Counted from the first letter of the stretch, positions 8,901 through 18,166 are shown. The stretch is DNA of 64,000 bases from Sediminibacillus massiliensis (GCF_900156915.1 NZ_LT732535.1:2058309-2122308), one strand, 5' to 3'. The notes: generated by a model not told the origin, from the letters alone. Program-made: numbers and translations.

Positions 8901-9532
8901 TGTTTAAAAAACTCCTTTTCCAGCATGATGCAGAGGGTATGGTAGATTGGTAGATGTCTTTCCTGAATATCCAAAGTCTCCTGATACGGAACACAAATCG
9001 TGACATCACAAACATCCTTCATCCTGCCACCACTTTCCCCAGTCAATCCGATCGTCTTCACCCCCAGTGATTTCGCTACCTTGACAGCTTTTAGCACATT
9101 GTTCGAGTTGCCTGAAGTGCTTATAGCTATCAACACATCCCCGCTATTTCCATAGCCGTATACTTGTTGGGCATACACCATGTCAGCGGCGACATCATTC
9201 GCAAACGCCGTCATGAGAGCGGACTGACTGGCAAGGGATATAGCCGGTAAAGCTTGTTGCAGGTTATCGGCAATATAATCGGCTTCCAATGAATCGACGT
9301 GACTCAGTTGCTTTCTGAACTCAGCATCCACCGGCCGCTGAAGCGTAAACCCTTTCATTAATTCGCCGACTATATGTTCACAGTCGGCAGCACTCCCGCC
9401 GTTTCCGCACAATAACAGCTTACCATTCTTTCTGAAGCTTTCTGTTAAGATTGTGAATGCGTTTTCTATATCTTTCCCGCAAACATCCAATTCCGGGTAT
9501 TTGTTAATGAGTTTATCCGTTTCCTTATTCAC
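8897..9532 (-). CDS. GmhA-like SIS-domain phosphosugar isomerase
   Basis: A 211-aa single-SIS-domain protein close to sedoheptulose-7-phosphate isomerase. It has the phosphosugar loop LLLCGNGGSAADCEH, the STSGNSNNV loop and the C-terminal QERHLPIYHTLC motif holding the catalytic-type His. GmhA converts sedoheptulose 7-phosphate to heptose 7-phosphate. Here the catabolic neighbours make another ketose/aldose phosphate equally likely. It ends in an ATGA overlap with the ROK gene and starts 20 bp after the four-carbon-acid kinase. Confidence 0.82.
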   Translation of the reverse strand: MNKETDKLINKYPELDVCGKDIENAFTILTESFRKNGKLLLCGNGGSAADCEHIVGELMKGFTLQRPVDAEFRKQLSHVDSLEADYIADNLQQALPAISLASQSALMTAFANDVAADMVYAQQVYGYGNSGDVLIAISTSGNSNNVLKAVKVAKSLGVKTIGLTGESGGRMKDVCDVTICVPYQETLDIQERHLPIYHTLCIMLEKEFFKQ

Positions 9533-9552
9533 TATAATCCCTCCTTTTTTGT

Positions 9553-10860
9553 TTAAGTATGAGCTGCAGCTTCCTCTCGCAAGTGATTAAATGTTGTTTC
9601 CAAGAATGTGCGATCTCCGAAACTACCTGACTTTAACACAAACAGGTAAGAAGGATCTGTCTGTGATAGACATGAAGGCAATCCTGGCTGAATCTCTTTC
9701 CACACTCTCATTCCTTTAATACCTAGCATCTTACATACTGCTGCAGAGGTGTCTCCACCTGCAACCACAAACAGCCTTTGACCTGTATGTTCAAGTACAC
9801 CAGCTGTAATTCCTGCAATCGTTTCCGAGACAAAACGCGAAATTTCTGTATTGGTCCAGCCCCTGCTTCCTCCCAATTCTTTGGTGATTCTCACTTTTTC
9901 CGGGGTATTTGAAGAATGTAGAATAACATTACTCCCTTTGTTCATTTCATCAACAATCAGGCGGATGAATTTCCGGACTGTTTCTTCCTTATTTTCTTTC
10001 CCGATTATTACTGCCGTATCTAATTCCAACACGGTATTTCCAGTTTTTTTCATATACTCTATTTGCTCTGATGTTTGCGGAGTCAGACTTCCAGCTGCAC
10101 AAAAAATCCCCTTCTCCATAATGTTAACTGGCAATGGAATGTTGTTTTCTTTTTTGTTAAGAGCGTCTTTTACTTTTGGAATCTCTTCTCCTAACGCCGA
10201 ACTGCCACAAATCACTTTTTCCTCGTGTACAGCTTGGGCGATCTCATACAAATCTTCCTGCTCCGTAACATCCAAAATCACGTATTGGACAGATTTCTCT
10301 TTCTTTAATTGGTGTAACCTGCTTTTGATAGCTCCGGCACCTTCCTTGATAACAGGGTATGGAATCCCGATAACACGACGTTTTGTTTGCGACTGTAAAA
10401 TTTCCACCAAATTGGACCGATTCATCGGATGAACCGGGTCTTGTTTAAATTGCGAGTCCTCCAGTTTTTCTCCATAAACATAATGTTCCGAATTGACCGT
10501 TGTTCTGCCGTTTTTCGGAAAACCCAGGACAACAATGGCAAATTCTTCATTCAACGCATCAAGCATTGCGTCAAACTCCGCTCCAATATTTCCTCGGAAC
10601 ACAGAACACGTTTTATTGATAAACTGGTTTGCCCCGGCCTTTTGAATATCTTTAGTGGCTTCGTAAACCTTTTGATAGGCCGTATCAGCATTATCAAGGC
10701 GGGAATCGGTGTCAAATATTAACACATCCGGCTTATCCCCGGTGATTTGACTTCCTACGGAAGGGTGGTAGCTGTAGATGTCTACAAGATAATCAGATTT
10801 ACTGAACATGGCTCCTATGTCATTGGAGCCAGTAATATCGTCTGCGATAACTCCGATCAT
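9553..10860 (-). CDS. Four-carbon acid sugar kinase family protein
   Basis: A 435-aa DUF1537-type kinase. The N-terminal substrate domain begins VIADDITGSNDIGAMF (the DDxTG motif). The C-terminal nucleotide domain has VVAGGDTSAA and a KSGSFGD loop. Characterised relatives (OtnK, DtnK) phosphorylate 3-oxo-tetronate or threonate at O4. The gene overlaps the class II aldolase stop by four bases (ATGA). An OtnK/OtnC-like kinase/decarboxylase pair is therefore plausible, but the aldolase lacks one metal ligand and no tetronate dehydrogenase of the LtnD type is nearby. The true acid substrate is unresolved. Confidence 0.85.
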   Translation of the reverse strand: MIGVIADDITGSNDIGAMFSKSDYLVDIYSYHPSVGSQITGDKPDVLIFDTDSRLDNADTAYQKVYEATKDIQKAGANQFINKTCSVFRGNIGAEFDAMLDALNEEFAIVVLGFPKNGRTTVNSEHYVYGEKLEDSQFKQDPVHPMNRSNLVEILQSQTKRRVIGIPYPVIKEGAGAIKSRLHQLKKEKSVQYVILDVTEQEDLYEIAQAVHEEKVICGSSALGEEIPKVKDALNKKENNIPLPVNIMEKGIFCAAGSLTPQTSEQIEYMKKTGNTVLELDTAVIIGKENKEETVRKFIRLIVDEMNKGSNVILHSSNTPEKVRITKELGGSRGWTNTEISRFVSETIAGITAGVLEHTGQRLFVVAGGDTSAAVCKMLGIKGMRVWKEIQPGLPSCLSQTDPSYLFVLKSGSFGDRTFLETTFNHLREEAAAHT

Positions 10861-11519
10861 TGTTCATCCCACTCTCTTCTTGGTTTGTAGCCAGAATGGT
10901 GCAGAAAATCATCCACCTTATCTTCTGGCAGACTGTTCATCTCCACAGAACTGCTTCTGGATGTCAGCAGCATCCGGCATGTGTATTCCAGCGTCTGTAA
11001 TGCCATTCTCGCTTCTTTTATACTAGTGTCATAGACTAGGACGCCGTGGTTTTCCAACAATAAAATATTGGCTTTAGATGCCTTTTCCTTAACAGCTTCT
11101 CCGAGTTGTTCAGAACCGGGATGATGATAGCCTACACGCTCGATTCTTTCCAGATAGTACATAGATTCCACAAACCAGTCAGATGGTATTTCCAAATTGG
11201 AACAGGCGGCGAGCGTACTGTAAAAAGGGGAAGCATGCAGTATCACTTTTATATCGGACCGCTGTTCATAAACAGCCTGATGCATGGGGACTTCTTTGGA
11301 GGGTTTCTTCCCCCCTGTCGTTTTTTTCCCGCCGATTCGGCATTCCACCAAATCATCTTGTTCCAATTCTCCTAAATACGTGCCGCTTGCTGTTATCAAA
11401 AACCGGTCATCTACCGTTTTGGCGCTAATATTACCAGCATTTCCCCAAGCCAAGCGATTGTCCATCATGTACCGGCCGACGTTACAAAGTTGTTCCTTAA
11501 CTATTCTCATTTCCGACAT
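10857..11519 (-). CDS. Class II aldolase/adducin family protein, altered zinc site
   Basis: A 220-aa fuculose-phosphate-aldolase-like protein. Glu76 (SKEVPMH), His95 (ILHASPFYS) and His158 (LLLENHGV) match the catalytic acid and two zinc ligands. The usual HxH pair (HTHS) is HAS here, so the second His is Ser97. It pairs with the four-carbon-acid kinase through an ATGA overlap. This suggests cleavage or decarboxylation of the phosphorylated acid, as OtnC does for 3-oxo-tetronate 4-phosphate. The metal-site change makes activity uncertain. Confidence 0.8.
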   Translation of the reverse strand: MSEMRIVKEQLCNVGRYMMDNRLAWGNAGNISAKTVDDRFLITASGTYLGELEQDDLVECRIGGKKTTGGKKPSKEVPMHQAVYEQRSDIKVILHASPFYSTLAACSNLEIPSDWFVESMYYLERIERVGYHHPGSEQLGEAVKEKASKANILLLENHGVLVYDTSIKEARMALQTLEYTCRMLLTSRSSSVEMNSLPEDKVDDFLHHSGYKPRREWDEQ

Positions 11520-11559
11520 ATACTCCTCACTCCAGAATCGACTCTATCAATGCCCTTGA

Positions 11560-12477
11560 TTACAATTGAAAATCTTCCGCATGATTTGCACTAGCCAGGA
11601 AATTCTCAATTTTATCGATTACCGTTTGTTGTACGGCGTATTGCCCTACCTCACGTTCTAAAGCTGGTAGTTTTTTGCATTCCTTGTTGGTCATTCTTTC
11701 TTCCCTATTAAGCGCTTTGAGCAGGCTCAGTTCCAAGTCAGTCGCAATATTAACCTTGCTGATTCCGCCATTTGGCAGTTTCATCGCTTCCTGGATCATT
11801 TCCGCCGGAACACCAGAGCCACCATGCAGTACTAGATGAACTGGAGTCAAAGATCGGATGGCTTTTAATCGATCCAGATCTACGGTTGGCTTTCTGACAT
11901 TGTACACCCCATGAGCGGTACCGACTGACACAGCTAATGCATCAATCTTAGTTCTGTTCACAAATTCCAAAGCCTCCTCAGGATTTGTGTACAACTCCTC
12001 ATCCCGGTCTGTTTCGATATAATCGGTTGTACCGATCATGCCAAGCTCCGCTTCTATCGAAACCCCTTTGGAGTGTGCAAATTCGGCAGCCTCGGCACTG
12101 ATTTCGATATTTTTATCAAGCGGATGTTCGGAAGCATCCATCATGACAGAAGTAAATCCCGCCTCGATCGCGTTCTTGATTACTTGAAGCTCTTTTGTAT
12201 GATCGAGGTGCAGGACAGTGGGCACCGTAATCTTTTCGTCTTTCATAGTTTGATAGAATACATCGCCAAATTCTGCTGGAGTAATACCATATCGGTCCAA
12301 TTCTTTTTGTGAAATTTGGACAATAATAGGAGATTTAGTTTTTTCACCTGCCCTTACAATTGGAAGAATCATATCAGTATATCTGGGAGAAAAAGAGCCG
12401 ATGGCAAACTTGCCTTTCTCCGCTTGTTCTAATGCTTGCTTAAGCGTAATAATGTTTTTGGATTTTGTTTTAGTCAT
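11560..12477 (-). CDS. Class II ketose-bisphosphate aldolase
   Basis: A zinc-dependent aldolase of about 305 aa in the fructose-/tagatose-bisphosphate aldolase family. Visible ligand segments are VLHLDHTKE, SIEAELGMIG, AVSVGTAHGVYN and LVLHGGSG. The ATG at 12477 is preferred because AAAGGAGCAATCTTT precedes it; an ATG seven codons upstream has no site. It follows the FGGY kinase by 25 bp. Together they could phosphorylate a ketose and split the product into dihydroxyacetone phosphate and an aldehyde. Substrate specificity is not readable. Confidence 0.88.
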   Translation of the reverse strand: MTKTKSKNIITLKQALEQAEKGKFAIGSFSPRYTDMILPIVRAGEKTKSPIIVQISQKELDRYGITPAEFGDVFYQTMKDEKITVPTVLHLDHTKELQVIKNAIEAGFTSVMMDASEHPLDKNIEISAEAAEFAHSKGVSIEAELGMIGTTDYIETDRDEELYTNPEEALEFVNRTKIDALAVSVGTAHGVYNVRKPTVDLDRLKAIRSLTPVHLVLHGGSGVPAEMIQEAMKLPNGGISKVNIATDLELSLLKALNREERMTNKECKKLPALEREVGQYAVQQTVIDKIENFLASANHAEDFQL

Positions 12478-12502
12478 AAAGATTGCTCCTTTGTTCATGG
12501 TT

Positions 12503-13996
12503 TTATAAATTCTTTTGATAAAAGGTTCTTAATGGTTGTTGAAGAGACATATATCCTTCTTCAAATATAATCCGATACTTGTGATAATTGTCGACATCCG
12601 GGGTGACAAAGCGGACATCTTCCCGGCTCAGCTGGCTCAACAATTCATCTTCATTCTTATATATCCCACAGCCCAGTCCTGCAATGGCAGCCGCCCCCAA
12701 CAAGGACGCTTCTTCTAAAGAAGGAATGCTCAATGGGCAATTGGATACATCTGCCTTTATCTTTAACCAATGCTTGTTTTTGCTGCCGCCACCTACAGCG
12801 ATTAATTCAGAAACCCTTGATATTCCAAGCGCTGCAGCAGTTCTTTTCATGTGTTCAAATTCATAAGCAGTTCCTTCCAAAACGGCTCTTAGTAGTTCAC
12901 CCTTTCGATGGGTCGATTTCAATCCAATAAAGGCTCCTTTAGCTTGTGCATCTGGCTGTGGTGAACCGCTGCCTGCAAGATATGGATAATACAGAATTCC
13001 TGTAGGTTCACTTGGGAACTGATCAAGATATGAAGCAATGGCATCATAAGTCAATTGATTATCTGAAAGCTGGTTTCTTATCCATTCCACGGACCCGCCT
13101 GAAGATTGAATCGCTCCCATCCAAAAGTAACGGCCGGACAGTACGTGACAGCCAAAGTTGAAACCGGATTCATAGTCCTCCTGTGTCAATTTCTTCTCCT
13201 CTAGTGAACCTACGATTGTTTCTGCGGTCCCCATCGAATCCAGCACAATCCCCGGCTTTACAGCTCCTGCTGCCAGGGCTGCACATACATGGTCATGTCC
13301 AGACACAGCTACAGGAACTCCTTGTTTCAAACCGAGCATCCCAGCAGCCTCAGGCGATAATACTCCCATTTTTGTTCCGGAAGGCTTCGCATCAGGAAAA
13401 AGGGAACTATCCAAGCCGAAGTGGCGGATCAAGGGAATATCCCATTCCTTTTTGTCCATTCGAAATGCAAACGTTCTAGCTGCAAGTGTATAATCGGTCC
13501 CGATTTCACCTGTCAATTTGTAAGCAAGGAAGTCGGAAGTCGACAGCCATTTTGCATTCGTTAAACAATTGGGTCTGTTCTTTTTCAGCCACAGAATTTT
13601 TGCCAATCCATGCTTATAGTTATTACGGAGACCGGTTTTTTGAAATTGTTTCAATGAATCTATCTCTTTACCAATTTCTTCGGAAATCCTTTCCGTCCTC
13701 CTGTCAAACCACGGTATAATCTCAGAAAGATATTCACCAGTATCTTTATTCAGAAGCAATCCGCTTTCAGCCATGCTGGTTATCCCGATAGAAGCTATTT
13801 CGTCCTGAAAATCGACTGTCACCTCGTTTATAACCTGTCTAGCAGTCTTCCACATTTCATCGGGGCGGAAATGACAGCCGTCCTCGTTTTCAAATGAATG
13901 GTTGTTGCTGATTGCAAGCCGGATCAGTTCCCCATCAGCATGAAACAAACCGGCTTTTATATGTGTTGTACCAATATCGATTCCTAACAGGTTCAT
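12503..13996 (-). CDS. FGGY family carbohydrate kinase
   Basis: A 497-aa kinase with both FGGY domains: N-terminal LLGIDIGTTHIKAGLF, the substrate Asp in VSGHDHVCAAL, and C-terminal ATP site IAVGGGSKNKHWLKIKAD. Members phosphorylate xylulose, fuculose, gluconate, glycerol and similar compounds. Nothing here fixes the substrate. It begins directly after the stop of the racemase-like gene (13997) and is second in the leftward set, before the ketose-bisphosphate aldolase. Confidence 0.87.
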   Translation of the reverse strand: MNLLGIDIGTTHIKAGLFHADGELIRLAISNNHSFENEDGCHFRPDEMWKTARQVINEVTVDFQDEIASIGITSMAESGLLLNKDTGEYLSEIIPWFDRRTERISEEIGKEIDSLKQFQKTGLRNNYKHGLAKILWLKKNRPNCLTNAKWLSTSDFLAYKLTGEIGTDYTLAARTFAFRMDKKEWDIPLIRHFGLDSSLFPDAKPSGTKMGVLSPEAAGMLGLKQGVPVAVSGHDHVCAALAAGAVKPGIVLDSMGTAETIVGSLEEKKLTQEDYESGFNFGCHVLSGRYFWMGAIQSSGGSVEWIRNQLSDNQLTYDAIASYLDQFPSEPTGILYYPYLAGSGSPQPDAQAKGAFIGLKSTHRKGELLRAVLEGTAYEFEHMKRTAAALGISRVSELIAVGGGSKNKHWLKIKADVSNCPLSIPSLEEASLLGAAAIAGLGCGIYKNEDELLSQLSREDVRFVTPDVDNYHKYRIIFEEGYMSLQQPLRTFYQKNL

Positions 13997-14665
13997 TTAA
14001 CTCTTGGCCCCTTCTATCGTCTCCTTCACACGTTGCATGCCTAAAGCAGGACTAGATAGAAATTTGTCTTGCATTTCTTCAGGAAGACTCGTCACGACCC
14101 GGGCCATGGAAGCTTGTGCCAGAACTACGACATCTGACTCACTCGCCAAATCCGATAAAACCGCTTTCAATTTTTCGTCGTGGCCATCCTTGTCGCCTGC
14201 AAGCAAACATTGATAAGCTTCTCCTGCTATACGTGACTGGAATTCTACTTGCTTATTCAATTCATAACTCTTAGACCTCAACAAAGCAATCGTCGGGTTC
14301 AGTGTGGTGGCAAGCGTAGCCGCAACTCCAATTTTTTCTCCTTTTTCAATCGCCAACTCTGCCATCGGTTCATCTATTCTTACGACTGGAGTATTGATTT
14401 GTTCACGTGCTTTGGCGGCGACCTCACCTACCGATGAGCAGGCATTCAAGATAACATCCGCCCCAGCCTGTTCTGCATACCTCATGTATTGAATGAGCCG
14501 TTCTTCTACCTCTTCCGTGTTTCCCCCGTTTTCATTTAGCTGGGGTAAAATAGAATCATCCACAAAATTCACGATTTGATAGTCCGGTATATAATCTTTT
14601 GCAAGCGCCTTTAAAGGTTCAACCGTCAAAGGGGTGGTGTGAACTATAGCCAATTTCTTATTCAT
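13997..14665 (-). CDS. Asp/Glu racemase superfamily protein with one catalytic Cys
   Basis: A 222-aa protein of the Asp/Glu/hydantoin racemase superfamily. Cys76 in LNACSSVGE fits the first catalytic cysteine. The second, normally in a G/A-x-C-T/S segment near residue 185, is replaced in VVVLAQASMARV. Single-cysteine relatives include arylmalonate decarboxylase, so it may be an isomerase or decarboxylase and not a two-base racemase. The ATG at 14665 follows GAAGGAGAGGGTAAC; the ten-codon longer frame is not supported. It is the first gene after the promoter at 14742-14770. Confidence 0.78.
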   Translation of the reverse strand: MNKKLAIVHTTPLTVEPLKALAKDYIPDYQIVNFVDDSILPQLNENGGNTEEVEERLIQYMRYAEQAGADVILNACSSVGEVAAKAREQINTPVVRIDEPMAELAIEKGEKIGVAATLATTLNPTIALLRSKSYELNKQVEFQSRIAGEAYQCLLAGDKDGHDEKLKAVLSDLASESDVVVLAQASMARVVTSLPEEMQDKFLSSPALGMQRVKETIEGAKS

Positions 14666-14741
14666 GTTACCCTCTCCTTCATTTGCATCACCCATTAGTG
14701 GTATATTGTGGTTTTTTGAACATTTCTGTTGTTTTCACTAT

Positions 14742-14770
14742 ATTATGAGGTAAAACCACCAACCAGTCAA
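14742..14770 (-). promoter_or_regulatory. Sigma-A promoter of the leftward catabolic operon
   Basis: On the minus strand TTGACT (14770-14765), a 17-bp spacer and CATAAT (14747-14742) match the sigma-A consensus closely. Transcription would begin near 14735, about 70 bases before the racemase-like ATG. The -35 lies in a repeated TGGTTGACTGGTTGG stretch that may bind a regulator. Confidence 0.7.
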
Positions 14771-14855
14771 CCAGTTTCCCGAAATATATGCATGATAACC
14801 AACTTCCATTTCTGTTATAATCCTTAACAATCAACTACAGAAAATCAATCTTATT

Positions 14856-14874
14856 AGTTGAAAACACTTCAACT
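14856..14874. promoter_or_regulatory. Inverted repeat, candidate DeoR operator
   Basis: AGTTGAA-AACAC-TTCAACT, a perfect 7-bp inverted repeat with a 5-bp spacer. It sits in the 344-bp divergent region between the catabolic operon (start 14665) and its DeoR-family regulator (start 15010). A related half-site TATTAGTTGGA occurs about 30 bp further right. Assignment to the DeoR protein is inference from position. Confidence 0.45.
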
Positions 14875-15009
14875 TGAATATTATTATGGTATTAGTTGGA
14901 ATAATGATGAATATACAAAGTACTCTATTTCAAAAACTAACAACAAAACAACATTTGACGATAGGTTGATCCCAGGTACATTTACTAACTGGAAATGAGG
15001 TACGGATAG

Positions 15010-15807
15010 ATGATTGCAGCAGAAAGAAGAAATACAATAAAAGAGTTATTGTATAAAAATAAGAGTGTCAAAGTTTCGGAGCTAGTTAACTTATTCAATG
15101 TTTCGGAGGAAACCATCCGCCGTGATTTAAACCAGCTGGAGAAAGAAGGGGTCCTCGAAAAAAATTATGGTGGAGCTATCTTGATTGAAAAGCAATCGCC
15201 TAATCAGATTATCCCTATCCATGAGAGACATCAGCAGTTTTATGAAGAAAAAGAGCGAATCGGCAGAAAAGCGGCAGAGTTAATCAGTGCGGAACAAACC
15301 GTGATACTTGATGCTGGCACTACAACATGGCATGTCTCTAAAGGTTTACAACAAGCTGGCAAATTAACGGTTATTACCAATGCTATGAACATTGCAGAGG
15401 AGTGCACCAAAAACGAAGCTGCCTCCATTTATCTTTTAGGTGGCAAACTGAGAAGAAACACACTGAGTACCGTTGGACCACAGGCTGAAATGGAGCTGAA
15501 AAAATATAATGCAAATTATGTTTTCTTAGGCACTTCAGGAATTTCCATTCGTCAGGGATTCACGAGTTCCGACTTGTATGAAGCGGAAATGAAAAAGGCA
15601 ATGGTGTCGGCTGGACAAAAAATTGTGGTGCTTGCTGATCACAGCAAATTACAAAAAGCCGGTCTTACTTCGTTCTGTGACTTTGACCAGGTTGATATTT
15701 TCATCACAAGCGACCTGGCTGACGAAAGCATCCTTCGTCAGATAGAGCAGGCTGGTGTAGAAGTATTGGTCGTATCCACCAAAGAACCTGCAGATTCACC
15801 CAGCTAA
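15010..15807 (+). CDS. DeoR family transcriptional regulator
   Basis: A 265-aa regulator. The N-terminal DeoR winged helix carries the family signature (VKVSELVNLFNVSEETIRRDLNQLEKEG, about residues 18-45). The C-terminal DeoRC phosphosugar-sensing domain shows ILDAGTTTWHVSKGL, ITNAMNIA, LLGGKLRRNTLSTVGP and VVLADHSKL. These regulators usually repress sugar operons until a phosphorylated intermediate accumulates. It is divergent from the eleven-gene leftward set and is the most likely controller of it. It ends before a strong terminator. Confidence 0.92.
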   Translation: MIAAERRNTIKELLYKNKSVKVSELVNLFNVSEETIRRDLNQLEKEGVLEKNYGGAILIEKQSPNQIIPIHERHQQFYEEKERIGRKAAELISAEQTVILDAGTTTWHVSKGLQQAGKLTVITNAMNIAEECTKNEAASIYLLGGKLRRNTLSTVGPQAEMELKKYNANYVFLGTSGISIRQGFTSSDLYEAEMKKAMVSAGQKIVVLADHSKLQKAGLTSFCDFDQVDIFITSDLADESILRQIEQAGVEVLVVSTKEPADSPS

Positions 15808-15812
15808 TCATC

Positions 15813-15840
15813 GACCCCGAACTCCTTCGGGGTCTTTTTT
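15813..15840 (+). terminator. Rho-independent terminator after the DeoR gene
   Basis: GACCCCGA (15813-15820) pairs with TCGGGGTC (15827-15834) around a short loop, followed by TTTTTT. It is six bases past the DeoR stop. Confidence 0.92.
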
Positions 15841-15918
15841 GTGTCTTTTATAATAGCCTCTACCCATTGGTATTGGTTATGCGTTTACAAGATTTCCTCC
15901 CCAAACTCATAAACGTTC

Positions 15919-18093
15919 TTAATACTCAACTTCCAATCTGTTGCCGATTACTTCGAACTCAAACTCTATAATATCGGTTCCTGTTAATTCAAGGCTCCTT
16001 TGATCAGGCTGAGAGCCTCCGATAAAAACTTTATACTTTCCAGGTTCGACGATACACTTTCCATTTTCATCAATGAGAGCCATGTCCCTTGGAGAAACGG
16101 TGAAACTCACTTCTTTTTCTCCCCCTGCTTCAAGGGAAATTTTTTCAACTCCTTTTAACTGCCATTTAGGTATATCCAAGGAAGCCTCGGTATCCTTCAC
16201 ATACATTTGCACTACTTCTTCAGATGTCCGTTTTCCCGAATTTTTCACTTTTGCTTTCAACGTGATTGACTCACCAGCACTTATTGCAGAAGACGATGAA
16301 CCTGTTTTTTCATAAGTGAATGTCGTATAACTAAGACCATAACCAAATGGGTACAAGGCATCCTGCTCCATATAACGATAGGTGCGGTTTTTCATGGAAT
16401 AATCCCGGAAGTCTGGAAGTTCTTCTGTCGACCGGTAAAAAGTCACAGGTAGTTTACCGGATGGGCTGTATTCTCCAAATAACAGGGAAGCAACAGCCCT
16501 CCCCCCTTGGGCTCCCGGATACCAACCTTGTACTATAGCCGGAAGATGTTCATCTGCCCAGTTTAATGCAATTGCGCTTCCCGATAAGTGAACCAAAATG
16601 ACCGGCTTGCCTGTCGAGTAAATGGTTTCCAACAATTCCTGTTGAAGGCCGGGAAGATTCAAATCCGACTTGTCGCCACTTCCAAATGCATTGGATTCAT
16701 GCATTTCTTCCCCTTCGATCGTCGCATCCAAGCCTAAGCACAATATTACAGCGTCGGCTCGTTCAGCGGCAGAGACGGCTTCAATGAATCTATCTTTCGG
16801 ATCATCCAGACTGCTTTTTTTCTTATTGTATAATTCACACCCCTCGGCATAATAAACCCTTACTTCGTCCTTCAGCGCTTCCCGGATTCCTTCCAGTACC
16901 GTTACATACTCAGAGGCCGTTCCTTCGTAGTTGCCTGTCAAAGCAGCCCTACTGTCAGCATTCGGACCGATAACAGCAATATTATGGATTTTCTCTTTGT
17001 CTAATGGAAGGAAGTTGTTTTCATTTTTTAACAAAACCATGCTTTTCTTACTCACCTCAAGGGCCGCCTCTTTGTGTTCCGGACAGTTATTCATTTCATA
17101 CGGAATTTTGGTGTACGGCACCTTTTCCGGATCATCGAACATCCCTAACTTGAACCTTGTCATCATTAATCGTGTAACTGCTTTGTCCAATGCTTCCTCC
17201 TTAACCAATCCTTCTTCAAATGCCTGCACTAAATACTTATACATCGAACCGCAGTTCAAATCACAGCCATTGTTCAGTGCAAGGGCTGCGGATTCCACCT
17301 TTGATCGTGTTACGCCGTGGCTTTCATGAAAATCAACGACTGCCCAGCAATCCGAAACAACATGCCCTTTAAAGTCCCATTCTTCTCTCAGAATTTGTTC
17401 TAGCAGTGTTTCACTCCCGCAGCACGGCTCCCCGTTCACACGATTGTATGCCCCCATAACCGACTCGACCCCGGCTTCTTTGACACTATCTCGAAAAGCA
17501 GGCAAATAAGTTTCATAAAGATCTTTCTTGTTTACTATTGCATCAAATGAGTGTCGTTCTTCTTCCGGGCCACTGTGCACGGCATAGTGTTTCGCGCATG
17601 CTGCCGCCTTCATATACTTCGGGTCATCTCCCTGCAATCCCTTGATATAAGCAACACCGAGCTTTCCAGATAAATAAGGGTCCTCTCCATAAGTTTCATG
17701 TCCTCGTCCCCATCTCGGATCACGGAAAATATTAATATTCGGCGCCCAGAAAGTGAGTCCCTTGTAAATACCTCGGTCATTTTTCCTGGCAAATTCGTGG
17801 TATTTGGCTCGTCCTTCTGTTGAAATGATATCGGCCACTTGATGGATAAGCTCCTCATCAAATGTAGCAGCCATCCCAATTGCCTGGGGAAACATAGTCG
17901 AAACACCTGCACGGGCAACTCCATGAAGACTCTCATTCCACCAATTATACGTAGGAATGCCAAGCCTCGGGACCGCGCAAGCCTTGTGTATCAATTGTGA
18001 TGCTTTTTCCTTGACGGTCATCCGGGAAACAAGATCTCTTGCACGATCTTCGAAACTAAGACTATCATCCATATAATCCAGTTTTTCCTGCAT
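15919..18093 (-). CDS. Glycoside hydrolase family 3 beta-glycosidase
   Basis: A 724-aa GH3 enzyme with the TIM-barrel domain first, including NWWNESLHGVAR, FRDPRWGRGHETYGEDPYLSG and KHYAVHSGPE. The nucleophile Asp is in GHVVSDCWAV. The alpha/beta sandwich domain follows (ECLGLDATIEGEE-like region), then a C-terminal fibronectin-III-like domain. The RWGRGxETYGEDP pattern is typical of the beta-xylosidase/beta-glucosidase branch. There is no signal peptide, so it works on imported oligosaccharides. It is divergent from an AraC regulator with operator-like repeats between. Choice between xyloside and glucoside is not possible from sequence. Confidence 0.9.
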   Translation of the reverse strand: MQEKLDYMDDSLSFEDRARDLVSRMTVKEKASQLIHKACAVPRLGIPTYNWWNESLHGVARAGVSTMFPQAIGMAATFDEELIHQVADIISTEGRAKYHEFARKNDRGIYKGLTFWAPNINIFRDPRWGRGHETYGEDPYLSGKLGVAYIKGLQGDDPKYMKAAACAKHYAVHSGPEEERHSFDAIVNKKDLYETYLPAFRDSVKEAGVESVMGAYNRVNGEPCCGSETLLEQILREEWDFKGHVVSDCWAVVDFHESHGVTRSKVESAALALNNGCDLNCGSMYKYLVQAFEEGLVKEEALDKAVTRLMMTRFKLGMFDDPEKVPYTKIPYEMNNCPEHKEAALEVSKKSMVLLKNENNFLPLDKEKIHNIAVIGPNADSRAALTGNYEGTASEYVTVLEGIREALKDEVRVYYAEGCELYNKKKSSLDDPKDRFIEAVSAAERADAVILCLGLDATIEGEEMHESNAFGSGDKSDLNLPGLQQELLETIYSTGKPVILVHLSGSAIALNWADEHLPAIVQGWYPGAQGGRAVASLLFGEYSPSGKLPVTFYRSTEELPDFRDYSMKNRTYRYMEQDALYPFGYGLSYTTFTYEKTGSSSSAISAGESITLKAKVKNSGKRTSEEVVQMYVKDTEASLDIPKWQLKGVEKISLEAGGEKEVSFTVSPRDMALIDENGKCIVEPGKYKVFIGGSQPDQRSLELTGTDIIEFEFEVIGNRLEVEY

Positions 18094-18166
18094 TTTTCTG
18101 CCTCCTAAATCAATAGTTTAGAAATTTCTTTGTAATCCATTTTAGTGGAAGGGGTTACAATTTCAC

